A stretch of DNA of 55,016 nucleotides from Ancalomicrobiaceae bacterium (GTDB lineage: Bacteria; Pseudomonadota; Alphaproteobacteria; Rhizobiales; Ancalomicrobiaceae), in NCBI GenBank assembly GCA_031291595.1, contig JARLIU010000121.1, forward strand, positions 1 through 55,016. Direction: 5' to 3'. Each line of letters opens with the position of its first letter. Position 1 is the stretch's first letter. Of this stretch, positions 1-9,138 are shown piece after piece. The notes under the pieces were generated by a model, which made no database searches, had not been told where the DNA came from, and was given only the letters and a program-made list of their open reading frames with translations. Both the position numbers and the translations under genes were made by a program.

Positions 1-86
1 ACCGCCGGCGCCAGGAATACGGCGATATGCCAGCGGCGCGGCGGTCTTGCGGCAATTTCGTCGTCGCTCATTTCAACGTCGCTCAT
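1..86 (-). CDS. N-terminus of an ABC transporter permease (partial, runs off the left edge)
   Basis: Reverse strand from ATG at 86 reads MSDVEMSDDEIAARPPRRWHIAVFLAPA, a MalF-like permease N-terminus, just downstream of a same-strand sugar-binding protein gene. Confidence 0.5.
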   Translation of the reverse strand, partial: MSDVEMSDDEIAARPPRRWHIAVFLAPA

Positions 87-109
87 GGCGTCTTCCCGAG
101 TACGATCTC

Positions 110-235
110 GCGGCTCCGAAGTCCCCTCCCCCCTTTGTGGGGGAGGGACAGGGAGGGGGTGGGGGACCAGGCCGATGCCACCCCTCTCCCGGCCTGTCGG
201 CCACCCTCCCCCCTTGTGGGGGGAGGGGCATTCCC
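110..235. repeat. GC-rich palindromic intergenic repeat, tandem stem-loops
   Basis: CCCTCCCCC..GGGGGAGGG (124-147) and perfect CCCTCCCCCC-TTGT-GGGGGGAGGG (204-227), with AGGGAGGGGGTGG/CCACCCCTCTCCC between them. Confidence 0.75.
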
Positions 236-274
236 AACCGACAGCCGTTCGTGGGGCTGCCGAGATGCGACCGA

Positions 275-1546
275 TCACTTCGCCGGCTTGTACCAGGCGT
301 CGAGACCGGCCTGCAGCCGCTTGGCGGCGGCTTCCGGAGTCTCGGTGCCGTTCAGAACGTTGGCCGAGGCGAGCCAAGTCTTGTTTTCGAGGTTTGGCGT
401 GCCGCGCGACAGGATCTGGTAGGTCGAGCGGATGGTCGACTTGCACTTCGACCGCCAGGAGACGAATTCCTTGGCGAGCGGGTCGGTCAGTTCGACGGCG
501 CCGGGCTGCAGGCTGAAGAAGCCGGGCAGAGCGTTGGCGTAGATCGAGCCGAACTCGGGCGAGGCCACCCAGGCAAGGAACGTCTTGGCGGCGTCCAGGT
601 TCTTCGAATGGGCATTCATGCCGAGCGCGATGTCGACGTGGTCGGAGATGTAGCAGGTGTCGCCGGCCTTTTTGACCGGCGGCATGAACACGCCCATCTT
701 GAATTGCGCCTGGGCGTTGAAGCCGGAGATCTCCCACGAGCCGGCCGGATAGATGGCGGCGCGGCCGAGGGTGAACAGGTTCTGGCTGTCGGCATAGGCC
801 TGCGCCTTGTAGCCGTCACCCATGTAGGGCGCCCACTTGGCCATCGTCTTGTAGGGTTCGACCCACTGCGGATCGGTCAGCTTCTCCTTGCCGGCGATCA
901 GCGCCAGACGGCCTTCCTCACCCTTCCAGTAGTTGGGGCCGATGTTCTGGTAGGCCATGGTGGCGGCTTCCCAGAGTTCCTTGGTGCCCATGTCGAGCGG
1001 GATGTAGGTGCCGTCCTTCTTCAGCTTTTCGAGATCCGCGAAGAACTCGTCCTCGGTGACCGGCACGGTCTTGATGCCGACCTTGTCGAAGGCATCCTTG
1101 TTGTAGATGAAGCCGTGGATGACCGAGGCCACCGGCACGCAGAAGGTCACCTTGCCGTCGTCGGTCGACCAGCCGGACTTGGCGACGGACGAGAAGCCGG
1201 CGACGCCGGGGATATCGTTGACCGACGCGAGATAGCCCTTCTGGTAGAGCGACAGCGACGCATCGAACGGACGGCAGGCGATGATGTCGCCGGCCGTGCC
1301 GCCATCGAGCTTGGAATTCAAGGCAGCGTTGTATTCGGTCGGGGCCGACGGCTGGAACACCACCTTGATGCCGGGGTGGGTCTTCTCGAAGGCAGGGATG
1401 ATCTTCTCCTGCCAGATCGGCAGGTCGTCGTTACGCCAGCTCTCGATGACGAGCGTTGAGTCCGCGAACGCCGGGGCCGCAAGACCCCCCATGAGGGCGG
1501 CGCTCACGGACGCAAGCGCAAGGGTTCGAATACGCGGATTGATCAT
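275..1546 (-). CDS. Sugar ABC transporter substrate-binding protein, family 1
   Basis: 423 aa with signal peptide; TLVIESWRNDDLPIWQEKIIPAFEKTHPGIKV typical of MalE/UgpB-type proteins. Confidence 0.9.
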   Translation of the reverse strand: MINPRIRTLALASVSAALMGGLAAPAFADSTLVIESWRNDDLPIWQEKIIPAFEKTHPGIKVVFQPSAPTEYNAALNSKLDGGTAGDIIACRPFDASLSLYQKGYLASVNDIPGVAGFSSVAKSGWSTDDGKVTFCVPVASVIHGFIYNKDAFDKVGIKTVPVTEDEFFADLEKLKKDGTYIPLDMGTKELWEAATMAYQNIGPNYWKGEEGRLALIAGKEKLTDPQWVEPYKTMAKWAPYMGDGYKAQAYADSQNLFTLGRAAIYPAGSWEISGFNAQAQFKMGVFMPPVKKAGDTCYISDHVDIALGMNAHSKNLDAAKTFLAWVASPEFGSIYANALPGFFSLQPGAVELTDPLAKEFVSWRSKCKSTIRSTYQILSRGTPNLENKTWLASANVLNGTETPEAAAKRLQAGLDAWYKPAK

Positions 1547-1659
1547 GACGTTCTCCTATCCAACGGGTGGAAAGACCCGATTCCCTGTTTGACGCCTTCC
1601 CGGATGTGTCTCCGGTCTTGTCCCTGGGCTTTCCCGCCCAAGATTTCCGATAGCCGGCG

Positions 1660-2565
1660 TCACCGCCCAGCCGGAATGTCCTCTGCAAGCGCCGGCCGCA
1701 AGTGGCCGCCGTGCCGCTCGAGCGCACAGCGCGCCGCCTCGATCGAGCCGAAACGGTCAAGCAGAATGGCGGTCTTCACGTCGTTGCCGGCCGCTTCCAA
1801 CAGCGCCCGCGCCTCCTCGGCGCTCGAGCCGCAGACGCGCGCGACGATGCCGGCGGCGCGGCGCTTGAGTTTGGCGTTGTCGGCCTGGACGTTGACCATC
1901 AGCCCGTCGTGCACGTGGCCGAGGCGGACGGCGGCGAGCGTCGACAGCATGTTGAGACCGCATTTCTGCGCCGTACCCGCATTCATCCGGGTGGAGCCGG
2001 CGAGAACCTCCGGCGGCGTCGGCAGCAGCACCGGGCAATCGGCAACGCCAAGCAGCGCCGAGCCGGCATTGCAGGCCATGCCGACGACGTGGGCGCCGTT
2101 GGCGCGCGCCTCTGCGGCCGCTGCGACCGTATAGGCGGTCGAGCCGCTCGCCGAGACGGCGATGATGCAATCCCGCGCCGACGGAACGAGCGCCGCCATC
2201 TCGGCGCGTCCGGTCGCGGCGTCGTCTTCGGTCTCGCCGGTCAGGCTTCCGGTCGCCGCTGGCCGACCGGCAACCAGGATGACGATCTGCGCCGGCTTGA
2301 TACCGAAGGTGCCAGGCAATTCCAGCGCATCGAGTTCGGCGATCAGGCCGGACGATCCCGCGCCAACGTAGATGGTTCGGCCGCCCGACCGAAGCGCCGC
2401 GGCGAAGACCAGGCTCGCCGCTTCGATCGCCGGCAACGCGGCGTCGACGCTGCGGACCGCTTCGGTCTGCGCGTCGACGATTGCTGCCAGGATCCGACCT
2501 GCCGGCCAGAGATCCAGCCCGCTATAGGCGGGAAGCGCCTGTTCCGTGGTGGGCAGCATGGTCAT
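1660..2565 (-). CDS. murQ: N-acetylmuramic acid 6-phosphate etherase (MurQ-like, SIS domain)
   Basis: VGAGSSG, GETEDDAATG, STRMNAGTAQK and C-terminal UBA-like segment; start chosen at ATG 2565. Confidence 0.85.
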   Translation of the reverse strand: MTMLPTTEQALPAYSGLDLWPAGRILAAIVDAQTEAVRSVDAALPAIEAASLVFAAALRSGGRTIYVGAGSSGLIAELDALELPGTFGIKPAQIVILVAGRPAATGSLTGETEDDAATGRAEMAALVPSARDCIIAVSASGSTAYTVAAAAEARANGAHVVGMACNAGSALLGVADCPVLLPTPPEVLAGSTRMNAGTAQKCGLNMLSTLAAVRLGHVHDGLMVNVQADNAKLKRRAAGIVARVCGSSAEEARALLEAAGNDVKTAILLDRFGSIEAARCALERHGGHLRPALAEDIPAGR

Positions 2566-2595
2566 GCGAGAGGTCCACGATGAAGTCCGCCAAAC

Positions 2596-2725
2596 GATAC
2601 CAATACAAAACCGATCGTCAAGACGCGGGAACGAATACGCCGACTTATTTTTGAGCACCGGCCTATTCCACCGCATTTTCGCAGAAGGCCGGGTCACGCA
2701 TTTACAAATGGGTTCGTACTGGTAT
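2596..2725. promoter_or_regulatory. Candidate operator half-sites in the murQ/kinase divergent promoter
   Basis: GATACCAATAC (2596-2606; reverse GTATTGGTATC) and GTACTGGTAT (2716-2725), one near each divergent start. Confidence 0.4.
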
Positions 2726-2746
2726 TATCACGACAGGAGTGACGGC

Positions 2747-3685
2747 ATGACCGAGCGACTGTTCTTGGGCGTTGACGGAGGCGGCACGAGCACGCGTGCC
2801 CGGCTCACCGATTCGATCGGCCGAACGCTCGGCGAAGGCCATGACGGCACGTCGAATCTCACCCAGGGCATCCCCAAGGCGGCTTCGGCCATCCTGGCGG
2901 CAACCGCGGCGGCCTTCGCCTCGGCCGGGCTGACCTCGGCCGATTACGCACGCACTTTTGCCGGGCTCGGGCTGGCCGGCGCCAACGTCCCCAGCCTTGC
3001 CGACGAACTCGAACGGCACGGCCTGCCGTTTGCCGCCTATGCGCTCGCCTCCGACGCGGTCATTGCCTGCCTCGGCGCGCATGGCGGCAGGGACGGCGCC
3101 ATCCTCATCCTGGGCACGGGCTCGCAGGGCTTCGCCATCGTCGGGGCCAAGGAGATTGCCATCGGCGGCTGGGGTTTCCTCGTTTCCGATCTCGGCTCCG
3201 GCGCCATCCTCGGCCGAACCGCGCTCAGGGCCGCAGTCGCCGCGGTCGACGGCCTCGACCTCGATTGCGAGCTGTCGCGTGCGCTGATGGCGCGTTTCGG
3301 CGGCCAGCCGGCCGAGGCCGTGACCTGGGCGGCAACGGCGTCCCCACGCGACTATGCCGCTTTCGCGCCGGTGGTCCTGGAGCATTTCGGCAAGGGCGAT
3401 CCGCTGGCACGCCGGTTGATGACGCAAGCGACCGCCGACGTCACCACCCAGATCGACCGGCTGATCGCGATCGGCGCCGACAGAATCGCGCTGATGGGTG
3501 GGCTCGCCACGGTCTATCGCCCGTTGCTGCCGGAGCGGCTGGCCCGGCATCTCGTCTCGCCCGGCGGCGACGCCGAGGAGGGAGCGTTGCTGCTGGCGCG
3601 CAGGGCGGTGGAAAAGCCCCCCACAGCCGAGGCCACCGGACTGGCCTCCACGCCGCAAGCGGCCGCCAAGGAGCCGATGCCATGA
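2747..3685 (+). CDS. BadF/BadG/BcrA/BcrD-family amino-sugar kinase (GlcNAc/MurNAc kinase-like)
   Basis: MTERLFLGVDGGGTSTRARL, ILGTGSQGF, GSGAILGR; RBS AGGAG upstream. Confidence 0.85.
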   Translation: MTERLFLGVDGGGTSTRARLTDSIGRTLGEGHDGTSNLTQGIPKAASAILAATAAAFASAGLTSADYARTFAGLGLAGANVPSLADELERHGLPFAAYALASDAVIACLGAHGGRDGAILILGTGSQGFAIVGAKEIAIGGWGFLVSDLGSGAILGRTALRAAVAAVDGLDLDCELSRALMARFGGQPAEAVTWAATASPRDYAAFAPVVLEHFGKGDPLARRLMTQATADVTTQIDRLIAIGADRIALMGGLATVYRPLLPERLARHLVSPGGDAEEGALLLARRAVEKPPTAEATGLASTPQAAAKEPMP

Positions 3686-4443
3686 ACGGGATCGCCAGCC
3701 TGCTCGGCCCGCCGCTGGCCGACACCTACGATCCGACGCCGCTCTACTTCCGCGTACAGGAGCGGATCCTCGCCGCGATCGAGACCGATCTGCTGAAGCC
3801 GGCGGAAGCCCTGCCGGGCGAGCGCGACATCGCCGAGGGGCTCGGCATCAGCCGTGTCACCGTGCGCAAGGCCATCGCTGGGTTGGTCGAAAAGGGCCTT
3901 CTGACCCAGCGGCAGGGCTCCGGCACCTTCGTCGTCGGTCGCCGGCAGCGGATGGAACAGCGGCTGTCGCGGCTGACATCGTTCACCGAAGATATGCGGC
4001 TCAGAGGGTTGAAGCCGTCGACGCACTGGCTCAACCGTGACGTGTCGCTGCCGACGCCGGACGAGGCGATGCGGCTGTCGCTGTCGCCGAGCGAGACCGT
4101 CGTCCGGCTGAAGCGGCTCAGAATCGCCAACGACGTGCCGATGGCGATCGAAACAGCCGTCATCCCGAGCCGCTACCTGCCCAAGCCGGAGGCCGTCGTC
4201 GCTTCGCTCTACGATGCGCTGGAGGCCAACGGTTGCCTGCCGGTCAGGGCCTTGCAGCGATTGCGCGCCGCCATTCTGACCCCGGCGGAAGCTGCGCTGC
4301 TGGAAGTGCCGCCCGGTTCGCCGGCGCTTGCCATCGACCGCATGTCGTACCTCGAAAACGGCGCGCCGGTCGAATTCACCCGCTCCACCTATCGCGGCGA
4401 TACCTATGATTTCGTTGCCGAACTGAACCTGAGGCGAGAATGA
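3682..4443 (+). CDS. GntR/HutC-family transcriptional regulator with UTRA domain
   Basis: wHTH LPGERDIAEGLGISRVTVRKAIAGLVEKGLLTQRQGSGTFV; overlaps the kinase stop. Confidence 0.9.
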   Translation: MNGIASLLGPPLADTYDPTPLYFRVQERILAAIETDLLKPAEALPGERDIAEGLGISRVTVRKAIAGLVEKGLLTQRQGSGTFVVGRRQRMEQRLSRLTSFTEDMRLRGLKPSTHWLNRDVSLPTPDEAMRLSLSPSETVVRLKRLRIANDVPMAIETAVIPSRYLPKPEAVVASLYDALEANGCLPVRALQRLRAAILTPAEAALLEVPPGSPALAIDRMSYLENGAPVEFTRSTYRGDTYDFVAELNLRRE

Positions 4444-5468
4444 CCGAGATGACCGCGATGGCGGCCGAAATCCGCGAGGCGCCCGACGCGCTTGCCCGCT
4501 TCTTCGAGCGGGAGGACCAGACGCTGGCGACAATCGGCGCCAAGCTGCGCGAGTTGCGGCCGCCGGTGATCGTCACCTGCGCCCGCGGCTCGTCGGACAA
4601 TGCCGCCGCCTATTTCAAATATCTCTCGGAGATCCTGATCGGCACGCCGGTCGCCTCGATCGGGCCATCGGTGGCCTCACTCTACGGGGCGCCGCTGAAG
4701 CTCAAGGGCGCCGTCGTCGTCTCGGTGTCGCAGTCGGGGAGAAGCCCGGACATCGTCGCCTTGCAGGCGGCGGCCAAGGCCGCCGGGGCCTATGCGATCG
4801 CCGTGGTCAATGTCGCCGGATCGCCGCTGGCCGAGGGGGCCGACGCCACCCTTCCCTTGCATGCCGGGCCCGAACTGAGCGTCGCAGCCACCAAATCCTT
4901 CCTGTCGTCGGCCGCGGCGCTGGCGGCGCTCGTCGCCGAATGGAAGGACGATGCCGGCCTGCGGTCCGCGGTGCGGACGCTGCCGGCAGCTTTCGCTGCG
5001 GCGCTCGCGGTCGATTGGAGCGATGCGGTCGCCGAATTCGCCGGGGCAAGCTCGGCCTATGTGGTCGGGCGCGGACCGGGGTTGCCGATCGCCGCGGAAG
5101 CCGCCTTGAAACTGAAGGAAACGGCGATGCTGCATGCCGAGGCCTTCTCCGGCGCCGAGGTGATGCACGGTCCCTTACAACTGGTCGAGCCCGGATTTCC
5201 GATCATCGCCTTCCACCCGAAGGACCGGGCGCATCCGGCCATGACCGAGAGCAATGCGCGGCTCAAGCGCGCCGGCGCGCATCTCTACGTCGTCGAAGAC
5301 GGGCCGGTAGCGCCGGGTCGCCTCGCCTGCCCGGCCACGGCCGAGCCGCTCATCGATCCGTTACCGATGCTTGCCGCCTTCTATCAATTGGCCGAACAGG
5401 TCGCCCGCGCACGCGGACACGACCCGGACCGGCCGACGCGGCTGAAAAAAGTAACGGAGACGATCTGA
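4440..5468 (+). CDS. SIS-domain protein, GlmS-like/NagB-II-type glucosamine-6-phosphate deaminase
   Basis: CARGSSDNAA, SQSGRSPD, KLKETAMLHAEAFSGAEVMHGP; ATGA overlap with the upstream gene. Confidence 0.85.
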   Translation: MTEMTAMAAEIREAPDALARFFEREDQTLATIGAKLRELRPPVIVTCARGSSDNAAAYFKYLSEILIGTPVASIGPSVASLYGAPLKLKGAVVVSVSQSGRSPDIVALQAAAKAAGAYAIAVVNVAGSPLAEGADATLPLHAGPELSVAATKSFLSSAAALAALVAEWKDDAGLRSAVRTLPAAFAAALAVDWSDAVAEFAGASSAYVVGRGPGLPIAAEAALKLKETAMLHAEAFSGAEVMHGPLQLVEPGFPIIAFHPKDRAHPAMTESNARLKRAGAHLYVVEDGPVAPGRLACPATAEPLIDPLPMLAAFYQLAEQVARARGHDPDRPTRLKKVTETI

Positions 5469-6613
5469 TGGCCCTTGTGGCGCTGACGGCGGAGAGACTG
5501 TTCACCGGCGAGACCATGCTCGCCGGCCATGCGCTGTTGATCGAGGATGACACGATCGCCGATGTCGTGCCGATCGACCGGCTGCCGGCCGGGGTGGGGT
5601 TGAGCGATCTCGGTGCCGGCACGCTGGCACCCGGCTTCATCGACGCGCAGGTCAACGGTGGCGGCGGCATTCTGTTCAACGACACGCCGGACAGCGACTC
5701 GCTTCGGCAGATGGCGCTGGCGCATGCACGGCACGGCACCACGGCGATGCTGCCGACTTTCATCACCGATACGCCCGCCGGCATGCATGCCGCGATCGAG
5801 GCGATCAAGGCGGCCATCGCAGCGGGCGTTCCCGGCATCGCCGGCGTGCATCTGGAAGGGCCGTTCCTGTCGGTTGCCCGCAAGGGCGCGCACGATCCGG
5901 CGCTGATCCGACCGATGCGGGCGGACGACATCGCCGCCATCACCGGATCCGGCATCGCGACGCTGCTCCTGACCGTCGCACCCGAGACCGTTCCGGCCGC
6001 GACGATCGCCGAGCTTGCGGCAGCCGGCGTGATTGTCAGCATCGGCCATTCCGACGCCGCTTACGAACTTGCCGTCGGCGCGGCCGAGGCGGGGGCGCGC
6101 GGCGCGACCCACCTGTTCAACGCCATGGCGCAATTGCAGGGGCGCAAGCCCGGCGTCGTCGGCGCAGCACTCGATACCGGCTCGTTGTGGGCCGGCATCA
6201 TCCCCGACGGCATCCACGTGCATCCCGCCTCGCTGCGGCTGGCGCTGGCCGCCAAGCGTGGTCCGGGCAGGCTGTTCATCGTCACCGACGCCATGCCGAC
6301 GGCAGGCGCCCCCGGCGACGTCTTCCACCTCAACGGCCGCAAGGTCACCCGGGCGAACGGCAGGCTGACGCTCGAAGACGGTACGATCGCCGGCTCGGAC
6401 CTGACCATGGACCAGGCGGTCGCCTTTACCGTCGCCCATCTCGGCGTCGATCTCGCCGAAGCCTTGCGCATGGCGAGCCTCTATCCGGCCGAATTCCTGC
6501 GTCTCGACGACAGGCGCGGCCGGCTGAAGCGCGGCTTGCGCGCCGACATCGTGCACCTCGGCCCCGATTTGGCGGCGCAAGCAACCTGGATCGGCGGCGC
6601 GCTCGTCAGCTGA
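5468..6613 (+). CDS. nagA: N-acetylglucosamine-6-phosphate deacetylase
   Basis: APGFIDAQVNGGGG, HLEGPFLS, GHSDA, THLFNAM, VTDAMPT. Confidence 0.93.
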   Translation: MALVALTAERLFTGETMLAGHALLIEDDTIADVVPIDRLPAGVGLSDLGAGTLAPGFIDAQVNGGGGILFNDTPDSDSLRQMALAHARHGTTAMLPTFITDTPAGMHAAIEAIKAAIAAGVPGIAGVHLEGPFLSVARKGAHDPALIRPMRADDIAAITGSGIATLLLTVAPETVPAATIAELAAAGVIVSIGHSDAAYELAVGAAEAGARGATHLFNAMAQLQGRKPGVVGAALDTGSLWAGIIPDGIHVHPASLRLALAAKRGPGRLFIVTDAMPTAGAPGDVFHLNGRKVTRANGRLTLEDGTIAGSDLTMDQAVAFTVAHLGVDLAEALRMASLYPAEFLRLDDRRGRLKRGLRADIVHLGPDLAAQATWIGGALVS

Positions 6614-6654
6614 CGTGTGGCCGAGGCGTCCAACGTCCCACAGGGAGAGACTCC

Positions 6655-7398
6655 ATGACACCGCTGATCGAAGTCTGCGTCGAAGGGATCGACGGGTTGA
6701 TCGTTGCCCAGCAGTCGGGCGCCGACCGGGTCGAGCTCTGCGCCAGCTTGCTTGAAGGCGGGCTCACCCCCAGCGTCGGCACGGTGACGGCGGCACTGCA
6801 GCTCGCAACCGTGCCGTTCTATCCGATCGTCCGGCCGCGCGGCGGCGATTTCCTCTATTCGGACGCCGAATTCGCCTCGATGCAGGCCGATATCGCGGCG
6901 TTCCGGCAGTTGGGCGTCAAGGGCGTCGTCTTCGGCATCCTCACGCCGGAGGCCCGGATCGACGAGGCGCGCATGCGGGCGCTGGTCGAGGCCGCCGATG
7001 GCATGGACGTCACCTGCCACCGCGCCTTCGACATGACGCGCGACATCGACGAGGCGGTCGAGGCGCTCATCCGCGCCGGCGTGAAGCGCGTGTTGACCTC
7101 CGGCCAACGCGACACGGCGATCGAGGGTCTGGCAACCTTGAAGCGGACTGTCGAAAAGGCCGCCGGCCGTATCAAGATCATGGCCTGCGGCGCGCTGGCC
7201 CCCGACACGATCGCCCGGGTGCGCGACGAAACGGGCGCGCCGGAGCTGCATTTCGCCACGCTGACGACCATCGCCAGCGGCATGACCTGGTCCAACCCCA
7301 ATGTCGGCATGGGCGGCACGGCGCGCTCGCGCGAATACGAGCTGACCGTTACCGACGGCGAACTCGCCGCGGCAACGATCGCCGCCGCGCGAGGCTGA
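6655..7398 (+). CDS. cutC: CutC-family TIM-barrel protein
   Basis: LIEVCVEGIDGLIVAQQSGADRVELCASLLEGGLTPSVG and TCHRAFDMTRD, CutC hallmarks. Confidence 0.9.
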   Translation: MTPLIEVCVEGIDGLIVAQQSGADRVELCASLLEGGLTPSVGTVTAALQLATVPFYPIVRPRGGDFLYSDAEFASMQADIAAFRQLGVKGVVFGILTPEARIDEARMRALVEAADGMDVTCHRAFDMTRDIDEAVEALIRAGVKRVLTSGQRDTAIEGLATLKRTVEKAAGRIKIMACGALAPDTIARVRDETGAPELHFATLTTIASGMTWSNPNVGMGGTARSREYELTVTDGELAAATIAAARG

Positions 7399-7909
7399 GC
7401 GTTTCCGGCGCGGTTCGGAAAAAAATGTGCCTTTTTCGCCATTCTGCTTGAACAATTTCCGCTAGACACGGCAGGTTCACTGTTTAGACCATCCGGTCAA
7501 ATGCGGAATCCAGGTGTTGATCAATGACACCGTCTGGCTTTTCGGGCTAATTCACATTCAGATGACGATGGCATGCATTTTGGCTCCCGGGAGCGCCGCG
7601 GCGAAAGGCGACCCGGACGTGAGCGCGCCGCCGTACAGGAAGTGACCAAAGCTGTGAACGGGTGGCCGAACGAAAGGCAATGATCGCAGGCCTGCGCAAT
7701 CGCAGGAGCGGTTCCGGGAGGAACTGGAGGCTCTCCCAATCGGATGAAGCCATCTGATTGGCGAGCAGACGCTCCAGATCCAATCGTTTGAACGTGCCGT
7801 TGCCGTTCGCATCGCAGCGATCCGGACGGCACGGCTGCAAGCGACGTCGGCAGATGACGGTTGCCCGGCACGAAGATGCAGCTTTGCAGTCCAACAAGGA
7901 GGTAGTCGC

Positions 7910-9019
7910 ATGCAGAAAACTCTGATTCTGACGTTGGCCGGTGTTGCACTCGCCTTCGCCGCCATGCCGGGTCGTGCCGACGATCTGACCATCGCCGTGG
8001 TCGGACCGATGACCGGGCCCGTCGCCACCATCGGCGAGCAGCAGAAGCGGGGCGCGGAAAGCGCCGCCCGGTTCATCAACGACGCCGGTGGGGTCCTCGG
8101 CAAGAAGATCAAGATCGTCGTCGAGGACGACGTCTGCGATCCGAAGCAGGCGGTGACCGTCGCCAACCGCATCGTCGCCAACCGCATCAAGTTCGTCGCC
8201 GGGCACGCCTGCTCCGGCGCCTCCATCCCGGCGGCCGACGTTTATGCCGAAAACAACATCATGATGATCAGCCCGGCGTCGTCGAACCCGATCCTTACCG
8301 AGAAGGGCAACCCGACGATCATGCGCCTCTACCCGCGTGACGACGCTCAAGGAGCGTTCATCGCACCGTGGATCGCCAGCCACTTCAAGGGCAAGAAGAT
8401 CGCGGTCATGCACGACAAGTCGGCCTACGGCCGCGGCCTCGCTACGGTGGTCAAGGATAAGCTGAATGCGGCCGGCATCACCGAAGTGCTGTTCGACGGC
8501 ATCAACGCCGGCGAGAAGGACTACGGCGCGGTCGTCTCCAAGCTGAAGTCGGTCGGCGCCGAGGTGGTCTATTTCGGCGGCTATCATACCGAGGCCGGCC
8601 TCATTCGCCGCCAGGCCGCTGACCAGGCCTATTCCATGACGCTGATCATGGGCGACAGCATCGCCACGTCCGACTATTGGGCGGTCTCCGGTCCGGCCGG
8701 CGAAGGCACCATCTTCACCTTCCCGACCGATCCGCGCCGCTCGCCGAACGCCGTCAAGGTGGTCGAGCAGTTCAAGGCGCAGAATTACGATCCCGAGGGC
8801 TTCACCCTGTTCTCCTACGCGGTGGTGCAGACCATCGTCGAAGGCATCAAGCGCGCCAATTCCGACGATCCGATGAAGGTCGCCAAGGCGCTGAAGGACG
8901 GACAGACGATCGAGACGGTGCTCGGCCCCGTGCAGTTCGACCAGAAGGGCGATCTCAAGGATCCGCACTTCGACATCAACCTGTGGCACGCCGGCCAGTA
9001 CGCGCCGATCCCGAACTGA
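7910..9019 (+). CDS. Branched-chain amino acid ABC transporter substrate-binding protein (LivJ/LivK-like)
   Basis: Signal peptide; DDLTIAVVGPMTGPVATIGEQQKRGAE. Confidence 0.92.
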   Translation: MQKTLILTLAGVALAFAAMPGRADDLTIAVVGPMTGPVATIGEQQKRGAESAARFINDAGGVLGKKIKIVVEDDVCDPKQAVTVANRIVANRIKFVAGHACSGASIPAADVYAENNIMMISPASSNPILTEKGNPTIMRLYPRDDAQGAFIAPWIASHFKGKKIAVMHDKSAYGRGLATVVKDKLNAAGITEVLFDGINAGEKDYGAVVSKLKSVGAEVVYFGGYHTEAGLIRRQAADQAYSMTLIMGDSIATSDYWAVSGPAGEGTIFTFPTDPRRSPNAVKVVEQFKAQNYDPEGFTLFSYAVVQTIVEGIKRANSDDPMKVAKALKDGQTIETVLGPVQFDQKGDLKDPHFDINLWHAGQYAPIPN

Positions 9020-9056
9020 TCGACGCCGCACGGCTATCTCCCTGTGACGCAATCGA

Positions 9057-9088
9057 GCCGCCCGGTGTCCGCCGGGCGGCTTTCGTTT
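9057..9088 (+). terminator. Rho-independent terminator after the Liv-type binding protein
   Basis: GCCGCCCGG-TGTCCG-CCGGGCGGC followed by TTTCGTTT. Confidence 0.8.
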
Positions 9089-9138
9089 GTCCCGCAAGCA
9101 CCCCAGCGCGTCGCATGGCCGCACTGCAGCGCTGACCG

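Noticed and set aside
27-516. Proline/glycine-rich plus-strand ORFs at the left edge
   Set aside because: Read through a GC-rich palindromic repeat and antisense to the sugar-binding protein
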